Positions 1-6,468 of a stretch of DNA of 10,957 bases are shown in pieces. Both the position numbers and the translations under genes were made by a program. The notes beneath the pieces are model-generated. The model saw only the letters and a list, made by a program, of their open reading frames with translations, was not told where the DNA came from and ran no database searches. Origin of the DNA: an uncultured Ruminococcus sp. (lineage in GTDB: Bacteria; Bacillota; Clostridia; Oscillospirales; CAG-272); NCBI GenBank assembly GCA_902783755.1, contig CACZSC010000062.1, positions 1-10,957 on the forward strand, written 5' to 3'. The first letter of the stretch is position 1. Each line of letters begins with the position of its first letter.

Positions 1-214
1 AGAAATCACAGATACATCTGGAAAAAGCGACGGAAGACAATGTCGAAGATATCGTAAGTCTACGTATTGCAAAAGATCAGAAAGGATATGTTGCCCGCAA
101 TGACCGGAGCCTGATCGACGCATATCTCGCGCCGGCGGAGAGAAAACGCCTGTCGGGTTCATCATGATCAGCTATCAGAACAACTGGAAAGGTTATAAAA
201 AAACGAAAAAATGA
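1..214 (+). pseudogene. GNAT N-acetyltransferase remnant, frameshifted and 3'-truncated
   Basis: The reading frame beginning at base 3 encodes a GNAT-like N-terminus (HLEKATEDNVEDIVSLRIA, then a QKGYVARND segment and a SLIDAYLA segment), resembling the first strand and helices of spermidine-acetyltransferase-type GNATs. It stops at 165-167. A second frame, ending at TGA 212-214, carries what looks like the next piece of the same fold (GEKTPVGFIMISYQNNW, about 137-187), which matches the usual VGF-M strand of the family. The join near 130-140 lacks the roughly 10-15 residues normally found between the two pieces, so a small deletion plus frame change is likely. The acetyl-CoA-binding RxxGxG/A segment is absent downstream, so the 3' half is also lost. 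The start lies outside the window. The GNAT assignment is by motif recognition; that the gene is dead is inferred. Confidence 0.7.
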
Positions 215-708
215 TCCTACATCCAATTCAACCTATTTTTGACGAACATTCCAGAGTCCTGATACTCGGCAGCTTTCCGTCCGTGAGATCGAGGGAGGAA
301 GGCTTCTTCTACGGTCACCCTCAGAACCGTTTCTGGAAGGTCATATCCGCAGTGTTCGGTGAAATGACGCCGCGCACCGTCACGGAAAAGAAGGCATTTC
401 TCCTCCGCAGCCATGTCGCGCTCTGGGACGTGATAGGCTCATGCGACATATGCGGTTCGGCGGATTCGAGCATCAGGAACGTATCGGCGAACGACCTGGG
501 GATCATACTTGACCATGCCGATATAAGGCAGATATATGTGAACGGTCGGACTGCTTTCAGGTACTACCGTAAGCATTGTGAGTCTGAGACCGGCAGGCAG
601 GCCGTCTGTCTGCCGTCCACCAGCCCCGCGAACGCCGCCTGGTCCTTGGAGCGCCTTACGGCCGCCTGGAGCTGCATTAAGCAGACGGCAGGAGGAGAAT
701 ATATATGA
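211..708 (+). CDS. DNA-deoxyinosine glycosylase, uracil-DNA glycosylase superfamily family 6
   Basis: This is a probable base-excision-repair enzyme that removes hypoxanthine (deaminated adenine) from DNA in the cytoplasm. The 165-residue protein is full length for the family. Residues 17-24 form LILGSFPS, the superfamily motif 1 region; GHPQNRFW at 35-42 includes Asn39, which from memory corresponds to the catalytic Asn of the Methanosarcina hypoxanthine-DNA glycosylase. LWDVIGSC at 71-78 and LPSTSPANA at 134-142 fit the remaining substrate-pocket motifs. The start ATG overlaps the TGA of the preceding GNAT remnant (ATGA), and the best purine-rich stretch (GGAAAGG at 186-192) lies rather far upstream, so initiation may be weak or coupled. 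Its own TGA overlaps the next gene's ATG, suggesting co-transcription. Substrate preference cannot be proved from sequence; xanthine or uracil activity is possible. Confidence 0.88.
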   Translation: MILHPIQPIFDEHSRVLILGSFPSVRSREEGFFYGHPQNRFWKVISAVFGEMTPRTVTEKKAFLLRSHVALWDVIGSCDICGSADSSIRNVSANDLGIILDHADIRQIYVNGRTAFRYYRKHCESETGRQAVCLPSTSPANAAWSLERLTAAWSCIKQTAGGEYI

Positions 709-1124
709 GATCCGCGCCGCGAAACGGAAACCGGGACCGGCTGATCTACGCCGGCGTATCCGTGCTGCTGCTTGCCTCCGAGATCCTGATCGGGCTTTTC
801 GCGCATGATTCCTTCATACGTCCGTATTTCGGAGACACGCTGGTCGTGATCCTGCTATGGGCGCTGATCCGGACGGTCATCCCCAAAAAAGCCGTCTGGC
901 TTTCGGGAGCGATATTCCTCTTCGCCGTGCTGGTGGAGCTTTCGCAGCTGATCCCGCTCGTGGATCTTCTGGGCATCGAGAACAGACTGATACGGACCCT
1001 GATGGGCACGTCATTCGCGATCGGGGACATAATCGCCTATGCCGCCGGATGCCTCATCACCTTCTGCATCGATCTTACCGTGTTCCGCCGCAGGAAAAAC
1101 AAAGACCGGCAGCAGGACGGCTGA
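705..1124 (+). CDS. DUF2809 family small membrane protein
   Basis: The 139-residue protein has about four hydrophobic segments: roughly 13-32, 42-60, 64-83 and 103-124. It ends in a basic tail (RRRKNKD). The patterns HDSFIRPYFGDTLVVILLWA at 34-53, VELSQLIPLVDLLG at 77-90 and the GTSFAIGDIIAYAAG segment at 101-115 match the DUF2809 family, a VanZ-like group that some pipelines name 'ribosomal maturation YjgA family' without firm basis. Its biochemical role is unknown. The start is well supported by AGGAGGAG at 690-697, seven bases upstream. The four-base overlap with the glycosylase gene (ATGA) implies translational coupling, but I see no functional link between a DNA repair enzyme and this protein. 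It is the last gene before a 77-base spacer. Confidence 0.8.
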   Translation: MRSAPRNGNRDRLIYAGVSVLLLASEILIGLFAHDSFIRPYFGDTLVVILLWALIRTVIPKKAVWLSGAIFLFAVLVELSQLIPLVDLLGIENRLIRTLMGTSFAIGDIIAYAAGCLITFCIDLTVFRRRKNKDRQQDG

Positions 1125-1150
1125 ACCGCAGTCCCCCGCCCCGCCGGCAC

Positions 1151-1180
1151 TAATATATCCCGTTCAAAATATTTTTACAT
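1151..1180 (+). promoter_or_regulatory. AT-rich island upstream of the 1202 gene, possible promoter
   Basis: The spacer between 1125 and 1201 changes abruptly from C/G-rich sequence to a 30-base AT-rich patch with a TAATAT hexamer at 1151-1156 and a TTTTTACAT stretch at 1172-1180. It is the most promoter-like patch among the spacers, but I cannot find a matching TTGACA-type -35 element at the right distance. It may instead just keep the following ribosome binding site (AGGAGG, 1188-1193) unstructured. Low confidence. Confidence 0.25.
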
Positions 1181-1201
1181 ACCACTCAGGAGGTAATTTC
1201 C

Positions 1202-1765
1202 ATGTTCAACGCAAAGAAAAGAACCATCACCGGGATCGTTCTCGCGGTCCTGATCGTCGCCTGCATCGCCGGAGACGTGTTTGCTCTCATATCGGCCGAC
1301 AAGGTCATACCGAAGATCGGCACGGTCATGAACCTCGCGGCCCTGGCCTGCGCCCTGCTCTACTGTCTCGGCGGCTACCGCAAGAAGGATTCGCTGCTGT
1401 ACAAGGGATTCTTCATCTTCTACGCGCTCCATATCCTCGTGGGGATCTACGGCATGGTCACGGACTTCAGCGGTTCTGCAGTCGAAGCATCATGGACCCT
1501 GGCGTTCGCCATCACCTTCGCAAACGTGATGCTGCTCTTCATCCCTGAAAACCTCGGAAAGAAGAAATCGACGCTCATCGCTGCGTTCAACGTCATCATC
1601 TGGATAGGCTTCCTCATCTATCACATCATCTCTGCGGGCATCGGCGTGTACACCACGGGCGTCGCCTCATATCTCATATCCGCCCTCATCGCGGCAGTGC
1701 TCGTATATGCGAAATATGCCGACAAGGCGGAACGCAAATCCGGCAAAAGCGGCAGGCTAGAATAA
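1202..1765 (+). CDS. Unrecognised six-helix membrane protein
   Basis: I do not recognise a specific family. The 187-residue protein has about six hydrophobic helices at roughly 10-30, 40-57, 68-86, 97-115, 122-144 and 152-172, joined by short loops, with a lysine-rich N-terminus (FNAKKR) and basic tail (KYADKAERKSGKSGR). By the positive-inside rule both ends should face the cytoplasm. Layout and length recall small YhhN/TMEM86-like (lysoplasmalogenase-type) membrane proteins, but I cannot point to a diagnostic residue, so this is only a suggestion. The start is well supported by AGGAGG at 1188-1193, eight bases before the ATG. The gene stands between two short spacers and may have its own promoter. 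No signal peptide or catalytic motif is visible. Confidence 0.75.
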   Translation: MFNAKKRTITGIVLAVLIVACIAGDVFALISADKVIPKIGTVMNLAALACALLYCLGGYRKKDSLLYKGFFIFYALHILVGIYGMVTDFSGSAVEASWTLAFAITFANVMLLFIPENLGKKKSTLIAAFNVIIWIGFLIYHIISAGIGVYTTGVASYLISALIAAVLVYAKYADKAERKSGKSGRLE

Positions 1766-1773
1766 GGCACCCA

Positions 1774-1787
1774 CCCGGCAAGCCGGG
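1774..1787 (+). repeat. Short inverted repeat in the 1766-1811 spacer
   Basis: CCCGGC and GCCGGG face each other around AA, which folds as a five-pair GC stem with a CAAG loop. No run of T follows, and the ribosome binding site of the next gene (AAGGAG, 1796-1801) begins nine bases later. It could slow RNA decay or polymerase slightly but does not look like a terminator. Confidence 0.35.
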
Positions 1788-1811
1788 AAGACAATAAGGA
1801 GACAAATAATT

Positions 1812-3515
1812 ATGAAATTTTCGGAAATGCCATATAAGAGACCGGATCCGGAAGCGGTGAAGGCCGAACTCAGAGAAGAGACGGCGAGGCTCAGGAACGC
1901 GAAGAGCTACGGGGAGGCCCGGGCAGTGTTCCTTGAGAACAACGAAAAGGCGAAAGCCGTGCAGACGGCTTCATCGCTGGTATACATACGCCAGTCCATA
2001 GACACCCGTGACGAATTCTACAACGGGGAGAAGGAATTCTGGGACGACTTCTTCCCCGAACTTGAGGAATACGAGCAGGAATGGCTGGACGCCATGCTCA
2101 GCTCCCCCTTCAGGAAGGACTTCGGCGACGAGTTCGGAGACCTGATGTTCGTGAACGCCGAGATCCAGCGGAAGACCTTCTCGCCGGAGATAATCGAAGA
2201 CATGCAGAAGGAGAACGAGCTGACCAACGAGTACGATACCCTCATCGCCTCGGCACAGATACCCTTCGAAGGCGGGGTGTACACCCTCTCCCAGCTGGCT
2301 CCCTTCAGGACGGACGCCGACGACAGCAAGAGGCTGGCCGCCTGGAAGGCGGACGGCAAGTGGTACAAGGAGCACCAGGAACAGCTGGACAGGATATATG
2401 ACGACCTGGTGAAACTGAGAGACGGCATGGGAAGGAAGCTGGGATACGGCGGTTACACGGAGCTTGGCTACTACCGCATGGAGCGCAACTGCTATACGAA
2501 GGAAGACATAGAAAAGTTCCGCGCCGCGGTCATAAAGTACCTTGTCCCAGTGGCGGACTCCGTCATGCGGGAGCAGGCAAAGAGGCTCGGGAAGGAATAT
2601 CCCCTGTCCTTCGCGGACGCGGCCCTGGAATTCAGATCGGGCAACCCGCGTCCCGTGGGCACCCCGGACGACATACTGCAGCAGGGGATGAAGTTCTATG
2701 ACTCGCTCTCCCCCGAGACCTCCGAATTTTTCCGCACCATGCTGGACGAGGAACTTCTGGACGTGCTTTCCACGGAAGGAAAGCAGGCCGGCGGCTACCA
2801 GACCGAGCTTGAGCTGTATGAGCGCCCGTTCATCTTCGCCAACTTCAACGGTACCCAGGGGGACGTGGAAGTCGTCACCCATGAGGCGGGGCATGCCTTC
2901 GCCTACTGGATGAACCGCAAGCGGGTGCCGACGGAGTATGCCTGCCCCTCTTCGGAAGCCTGCGAAGTCCACTCCATGAGCATGGAGTTCTTCGGATGGA
3001 AGAATGCGGAGGGGTTCTTCGGCCCGGATGCCGAAAAATTCAAGTACAGCCATCTGTCTGCAGCCCTGACGTTCATCCCCTACGGCACAATGGTGGACCA
3101 CTTCCAGCATACGGTATACGAAAAACCGGAGATGACCCCCGCAGAGCGCCACGGGGAGTGGAAGCGCCTCATGGGCATCTACATGCCCTGGATCAGGCTC
3201 GACGGCGACATCCCCTTCTATTCGGAAGGCGAAGGATGGCAGCGCCAGCTCCACATCTACGACATACCTTTCTATTACATAGACTACTGTCTCGCACAGA
3301 CCGTGTCCCTCGAGTTCTGGGCCATGATCCGGAAGGATCCCGATGACGCCTTGAAACACTACGTGGCCTACACGGAACAGGGCGGGACGCGCACCTTCAC
3401 GGAACTGCTGAGAAATGCGGGTCTAGCCACTCCCTTCGACGAGGAATGCCTGAAGGGCGTATGCGAGGCGGCCGCCGCATGGCTGACGGAATTCGATCTC
3501 GCAAAGATCAGATAA
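1812..3515 (+). CDS. M3 family oligoendopeptidase (zinc metallopeptidase)
   Basis: This is a cytoplasmic zinc peptidase of the PepF/thimet type that cleaves short peptides, probably for peptide recycling and nutrition. The 567-residue protein matches the usual 560-570 of the clostridial M3 oligoendopeptidases. There is no signal peptide. The alpha-helical N-terminal half (about 1-200) is followed by the catalytic domain. VTHEAGHAFAYW carries the HExxH motif, with His357 and His361 as zinc ligands and Glu358 as catalytic base; Glu385 in CEVHSMSMEFF lies 28 residues after His357, as expected for the third ligand. The C-terminal block with DGDIPFYSEGEGWQRQLHIY and FYYIDYCLAQTVSLEFWA supplies the substrate-binding tyrosines and histidines typical of the family. 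The start is supported by AAGGAG at 1796-1801, ten bases upstream. It appears intact. A GNAT-hydrolase fusion gene follows after 18 bases, so the two may be co-transcribed. Confidence 0.95.
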   Translation: MKFSEMPYKRPDPEAVKAELREETARLRNAKSYGEARAVFLENNEKAKAVQTASSLVYIRQSIDTRDEFYNGEKEFWDDFFPELEEYEQEWLDAMLSSPFRKDFGDEFGDLMFVNAEIQRKTFSPEIIEDMQKENELTNEYDTLIASAQIPFEGGVYTLSQLAPFRTDADDSKRLAAWKADGKWYKEHQEQLDRIYDDLVKLRDGMGRKLGYGGYTELGYYRMERNCYTKEDIEKFRAAVIKYLVPVADSVMREQAKRLGKEYPLSFADAALEFRSGNPRPVGTPDDILQQGMKFYDSLSPETSEFFRTMLDEELLDVLSTEGKQAGGYQTELELYERPFIFANFNGTQGDVEVVTHEAGHAFAYWMNRKRVPTEYACPSSEACEVHSMSMEFFGWKNAEGFFGPDAEKFKYSHLSAALTFIPYGTMVDHFQHTVYEKPEMTPAERHGEWKRLMGIYMPWIRLDGDIPFYSEGEGWQRQLHIYDIPFYYIDYCLAQTVSLEFWAMIRKDPDDALKHYVAYTEQGGTRTFTELLRNAGLATPFDEECLKGVCEAAAAWLTEFDLAKIR

Positions 3516-3522
3516 GCGAAAC

Positions 3523-3526
3523 GGAG
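3523..3526 (+). promoter_or_regulatory. Ribosome binding site that supports the TTG start at 3534
   Basis: GGAG sits seven bases before TTG 3534. No in-frame ATG occurs until well inside the GNAT domain (about residue 50), and the first GNAT strand and helix begin immediately after the TTG, so this site decides the start. Confidence 0.6.
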
Positions 3527-3533
3527 AAATCAC

Positions 3534-4808
3534 TTGATCACTCAGGTCAACAGCACAAATCTCTCCGCGGCGTCCCGGATCCACTCGGAATCCTGGAGAT
3601 CCTCCCACCGTTCATTCTGCAGTGAGGATTTCATCGAGCGGCATACGCCGGAGCGCCAGCTGGAATATCTCAGGACCAAGATGGCCGGCGGGACCAGGGT
3701 ATTCATGCTCACCGACGGAGAGCCGGCAGGCATCGTTTCCGTGACCGGAGACCTCATCGAAGACCTTTACGTGCTCCCCGGGAAACAGAACAGAGGGTAC
3801 GGGACCAGGCTCCTCATGTATGCGGCCGAAAAATGCGCCGGCACACCGAGGCTCCGGATACTGGAGAACAACACGGGAGCGGAAAGACTGTACCGGAGGC
3901 TGGGGTTCCGCGAGAGCGGTATCCGGGAAAGCGTGATCCCCGGCGGCATAGGTGAGACCGAATTCACCTTCTGCGGCAGACGGGCGGGATTCATCACGGA
4001 CGAGGCCGTCTTTGACGGACATAACAGAATGGAATATATCAGCTTCGGGAACGGAGAAAGGATCCTTGTGATCCTGCCGGGGCTGAGCCTCCAGAGCGTT
4101 ATCCCGGCGGCGCCTGCAGTGGCGCGGCAGTACGGGATGTTCAGGAAGGAATTTACGGTATACCTCTTCGACAGAAGATCTGATCTCCCGGACCCGTATA
4201 CCATCTCCGACATGGCCGGGGATACGGTAAAAGCCGTAACGGCCCTGGGCCTCGGGAAGCTGTGCCTGTTCGGCGCGTCCCAGGGAGGGATGATCGCCCA
4301 GGTCATGGCAGTCAGGCATCCGGAGCTGGTGGAAAGACTGGCCCTTGGCTCCTCCGCCTGCCGGACCTGGCCGGAAAGATCGGAAGTCATAAACGAATGG
4401 ATCCGTCTGGCGGAAGAAGGAAAGGCGCGGGAACTGTGCCTGTCCTTCGGTGAGAAGGTATATCCGAAAGAGATCTTCGAAAAATACCGCGACGCCTTCG
4501 CGAAAATGTCGGAAAGCGTCACGGAGGCGGAACTGCGCCGGTTCGCCATCCTGGCGAAGGGAGCCGGAGATTTCGATATACGGGAAGAGATCCGGAACGT
4601 GCGCTGCCCGGTCTTCGCGGCAGGGAGCCGTGACGACGCGGTGCTGGGCGGGGACTCCACCCCGGAGATCGCCCGGATCCTCGGAGACAACCCCCTCTTC
4701 GAGATGCACATGTACGACTCCTGCGGGCACGCCGCCTACGACACCGCCCCGGACTTTCCGGACCGGCTGTACGGTTTTTTCACCAAGGACATCCCCGAAT
4801 ACATCTGA
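3534..4808 (+). CDS. GNAT acetyltransferase fused to alpha/beta hydrolase
   Basis: This is a 424-residue, two-domain protein with no signal peptide. Residues 1 to about 150 form a GNAT domain: a helix with ASRIHSESWRSSHR, the strand ending in AGIVSV, then LYVLPGKQNRGYGTRLL, where Gln85-Asn86-Arg87-Gly88-Tyr89-Gly90 is the acetyl-CoA pyrophosphate loop, and NNTGAERLYRRLGFRESG, the usual C-terminal motif. From about 163 to the end it is an alpha/beta hydrolase: VILPGLS (oxyanion region), LFDRRSD, the nucleophile elbow GASQGG with Ser249, GSRDD with Asp367 as likely acid, and SCGHAAY with His399. Both active sites look intact. The substrate of either domain cannot be told. It follows the peptidase gene by 18 bases and precedes the STAS-kinase gene by 15 bases, so an operon is likely. 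Initiation is at TTG. The fusion could couple acetylation with ester or amide hydrolysis of related small molecules, but this is inference. Confidence 0.88.
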   Translation: MITQVNSTNLSAASRIHSESWRSSHRSFCSEDFIERHTPERQLEYLRTKMAGGTRVFMLTDGEPAGIVSVTGDLIEDLYVLPGKQNRGYGTRLLMYAAEKCAGTPRLRILENNTGAERLYRRLGFRESGIRESVIPGGIGETEFTFCGRRAGFITDEAVFDGHNRMEYISFGNGERILVILPGLSLQSVIPAAPAVARQYGMFRKEFTVYLFDRRSDLPDPYTISDMAGDTVKAVTALGLGKLCLFGASQGGMIAQVMAVRHPELVERLALGSSACRTWPERSEVINEWIRLAEEGKARELCLSFGEKVYPKEIFEKYRDAFAKMSESVTEAELRRFAILAKGAGDFDIREEIRNVRCPVFAAGSRDDAVLGGDSTPEIARILGDNPLFEMHMYDSCGHAAYDTAPDFPDRLYGFFTKDIPEYI

Positions 4809-4823
4809 CAAGGAGATGACGAC

Positions 4824-6002
4824 ATGCAGGAAAACAGAGCTGACATGCTGCGTCCGGAGGGACGCATAGACTCAACCAGCGCTCCCGGATTCGACTCGCA
4901 GATAAAAGAGTATCTCGACAGAAACCCGTCGGACACGCTCACCATCGATCTTGACCGTCTGACATACATCTCGAGCGCCGGTCTCAGGGTCCTTCTCAGC
5001 GCCTCCAAAAGGCTCAGCGGAGGGCTGACCGTGACCAACGTCTCTCCGGAGATATATGAGATACTCGACATGACGGGGTTCACGTCCATACTGAACGTGG
5101 AGCGAAGGCTCCGCACCATAGACGTGGGGAACTGCGAGGTCATCGGACGGGGAGCCGTCGGCACCGTATACCGGATCGACCCGGACACCATAGTCAAGGT
5201 CTACGAGTCCCCTGACGCCCTTGAGATGATAAAGAACGAGCAGCTCAGGGCAAAGCAGGCTTTCATAAAGGGCATCCCCACCGCCATATCCTACGACGCC
5301 GTCAGAGTCGGTGATTATTACGGCTCCGTGTTCGAGCTCCTGGACGCCAGGACCTTCAGCTCGGTGCTTTGCGCCAATCCCGGCAGGTTCGAGGAGCTCG
5401 TCAGGAAGCATGTCGATGTGATGAAGGCCATCCACGGCACCGAAGCGGAGCCGGGAGAGCTGCCTGACAGCAGGGACGTCTACCTGAAGTATCTCGAAGA
5501 CATAGGAGCAGACATGCCCGCTGATCTCCGGGCCCGGCTGGAGGATCGTTTCAGGGCCATGCCGGCGGATCTTCATCTGATCCACGGCGACATACATATG
5601 AAAAACGTTATGCTTTGCGGGGACGAACCTGTGCTGATCGACATGGAGACCCTGTGCACCGGCAATCCAGTGTTCGACCTTGCGGACCTTTTCGTGGCCT
5701 ACAAGGCCTTCAATGAAGACGAGGCCGGCAACAGCGAGGCAGTGATAGGGCTCTCCGATGAGATGTGCAGCCGGGTATACGACAGGACCCTGGAACTGTA
5801 CCTGGAGCCGTATGCCGCCGGAGACCGGGACCTCATACATATGAAGATAAACACAGTCGGATATGTCAGGTTCCTCTACCTCATTTCCGTGTTCCGCTAC
5901 GGAGGGGAGGATCTGGTGGAGAAACGGATCCGTCACACCCTGGAGCATCTGCGTGAACTGCTGGAGGAGCTTCCGGACATCCCCGGAGGATTCGCCATCT
6001 GA
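4824..6002 (+). CDS. STAS domain fused to aminoglycoside-phosphotransferase-fold kinase
   Basis: Residues 1 to about 95 form an anti-anti-sigma-type STAS domain: LRPEGRIDSTSAPGFDSQI, a DTLTIDLDRLTYISSAGLRV stretch, then LTVTNVSPEIYEILDMTGF. Ser50/Ser51 lie at the switch position, though the residue directly before Gly-Leu, where SpoIIAA carries its phosphoserine, is Ala52. From about 105 a kinase of the aminoglycoside/choline phosphotransferase fold follows: glycine-rich loop GRGAVGTVY at 108-116, Lys125 in IVKVY, catalytic HGDIHMKN with Asp256 and Asn261, and metal-binding Asp273 in LIDME. All core catalytic residues are present. The C-terminal domain resembles the TIGR02172 phosphotransferase family. 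The start has AAGGAG at 4810-4815, eight bases upstream. A receiver gene follows after 52 bases. Whether the kinase acts on the fused STAS serine, on another protein or on a small molecule is unknown; cytoplasmic location is expected. Confidence 0.9.
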   Translation: MQENRADMLRPEGRIDSTSAPGFDSQIKEYLDRNPSDTLTIDLDRLTYISSAGLRVLLSASKRLSGGLTVTNVSPEIYEILDMTGFTSILNVERRLRTIDVGNCEVIGRGAVGTVYRIDPDTIVKVYESPDALEMIKNEQLRAKQAFIKGIPTAISYDAVRVGDYYGSVFELLDARTFSSVLCANPGRFEELVRKHVDVMKAIHGTEAEPGELPDSRDVYLKYLEDIGADMPADLRARLEDRFRAMPADLHLIHGDIHMKNVMLCGDEPVLIDMETLCTGNPVFDLADLFVAYKAFNEDEAGNSEAVIGLSDEMCSRVYDRTLELYLEPYAAGDRDLIHMKINTVGYVRFLYLISVFRYGGEDLVEKRIRHTLEHLRELLEELPDIPGGFAI

Positions 6003-6042
6003 CCCCCATGCCCCGCAGCCGTACCGAAATAACAGATTTCAT

Positions 6043-6047
6043 AGAGG
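6043..6047 (+). promoter_or_regulatory. Ribosome binding site that supports the GTG start at 6055
   Basis: AGAGG lies seven bases before GTG 6055. The frame is open far upstream into the STAS-kinase gene, but receiver-type sequence (strand beta1, IVVVDDD) begins right after this GTG, so the site fixes the start. Confidence 0.6.
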
Positions 6048-6054
6048 TAATTCT

Positions 6055-6453
6055 GTGGACTGGATCGTAGTAGTGGATGACGACATCACCAACCTCAAGA
6101 TGGCCGGGATGATACTGAGCAGGCACAACATGAGGGTGACCGCCCTGCGGTCCGGAGCTTCCCTGCTCTCCTACATACAGGGCAACAGACCGGACCTGAT
6201 CCTGCTGGATATAAAGATGCCGGAGATGGACTGCTTCGAGACCATGGAGAAACTCAGGGCCCTGATGCCGGGAGATCCCGTCCCCGTCATTTTCCTGACA
6301 GCGGACGATATATCCGAAGGGCACGTGAGAATGCTCAGGTGCTACGCGGAGACCGTTCAGGCGATCCGCGAAACATTCAGGAACGAAGAGGAAAACAGCC
6401 CCGACGGAGAAAACGAGGATGAGATACTGGAATTCCTCCCCGACGGAGACTGA
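6055..6453 (+). CDS. Stand-alone, C-terminally degenerate response-regulator receiver
   Basis: The 132-residue protein starts at GTG. Its first 82 residues are a clear CheY-like receiver: VVVDDD with the acidic pair Asp8/Asp9, the phospho-acceptor Asp52 in LILLDIKMPEMD, and Thr82 in VIFLTADD. After that the normal pattern fails. The GA-D-hydrophobic-x-K-P segment of strand beta5, with its invariant lysine about 20 residues after the threonine, is missing; there is no lysine at all beyond residue 66. Instead there is a short helix-like stretch (YAETVQAIRETFRN) and an acidic tail rich in Glu, Asp and Asn. Neither of the other two frames contains the lost segment, so an internal in-frame deletion is more likely than a frameshift. 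The usual MDG after the acceptor is MDC. It has no output domain. Phosphorylation may still occur, but the conformational switch is probably altered. It sits 52 bases after the STAS-kinase gene. Confidence 0.85.
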   Translation: MDWIVVVDDDITNLKMAGMILSRHNMRVTALRSGASLLSYIQGNRPDLILLDIKMPEMDCFETMEKLRALMPGDPVPVIFLTADDISEGHVRMLRCYAETVQAIRETFRNEEENSPDGENEDEILEFLPDGD

Positions 6454-6468
6454 AATGTCATTAAAGAA

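Noticed and set aside
1774..1787. GC hairpin as an intrinsic terminator
   Set aside because: The stem is only five pairs and there is no T run after it; the next gene's ribosome binding site follows at once.
1971..3359. Long minus-strand open frame opposite the oligoendopeptidase
   Set aside because: It is the mirror of a GC-rich, strongly recognisable gene; its translation shows no known motif and it has no convincing start site.
3612..4811. Long minus-strand open frame opposite the GNAT-hydrolase fusion (and a similar one at 4872-5948)
   Set aside because: Both are shadows of codon bias in confident + strand genes; the translations are low-complexity in Arg, Pro, Gly and Val with no family features.
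4824..6002. Aminoglycoside resistance gene
   Set aside because: The kinase shares the fold and catalytic motifs, but the fused STAS domain and chromosomal housekeeping context point to another substrate; no mobile element or resistance neighbour is present.
5863..6054. N-terminal extension of the receiver frame into the STAS-kinase gene
   Set aside because: The extension overlaps the well-supported kinase C-terminus in another frame, looks non-native, and the GTG at 6055 has a properly spaced ribosome binding site.
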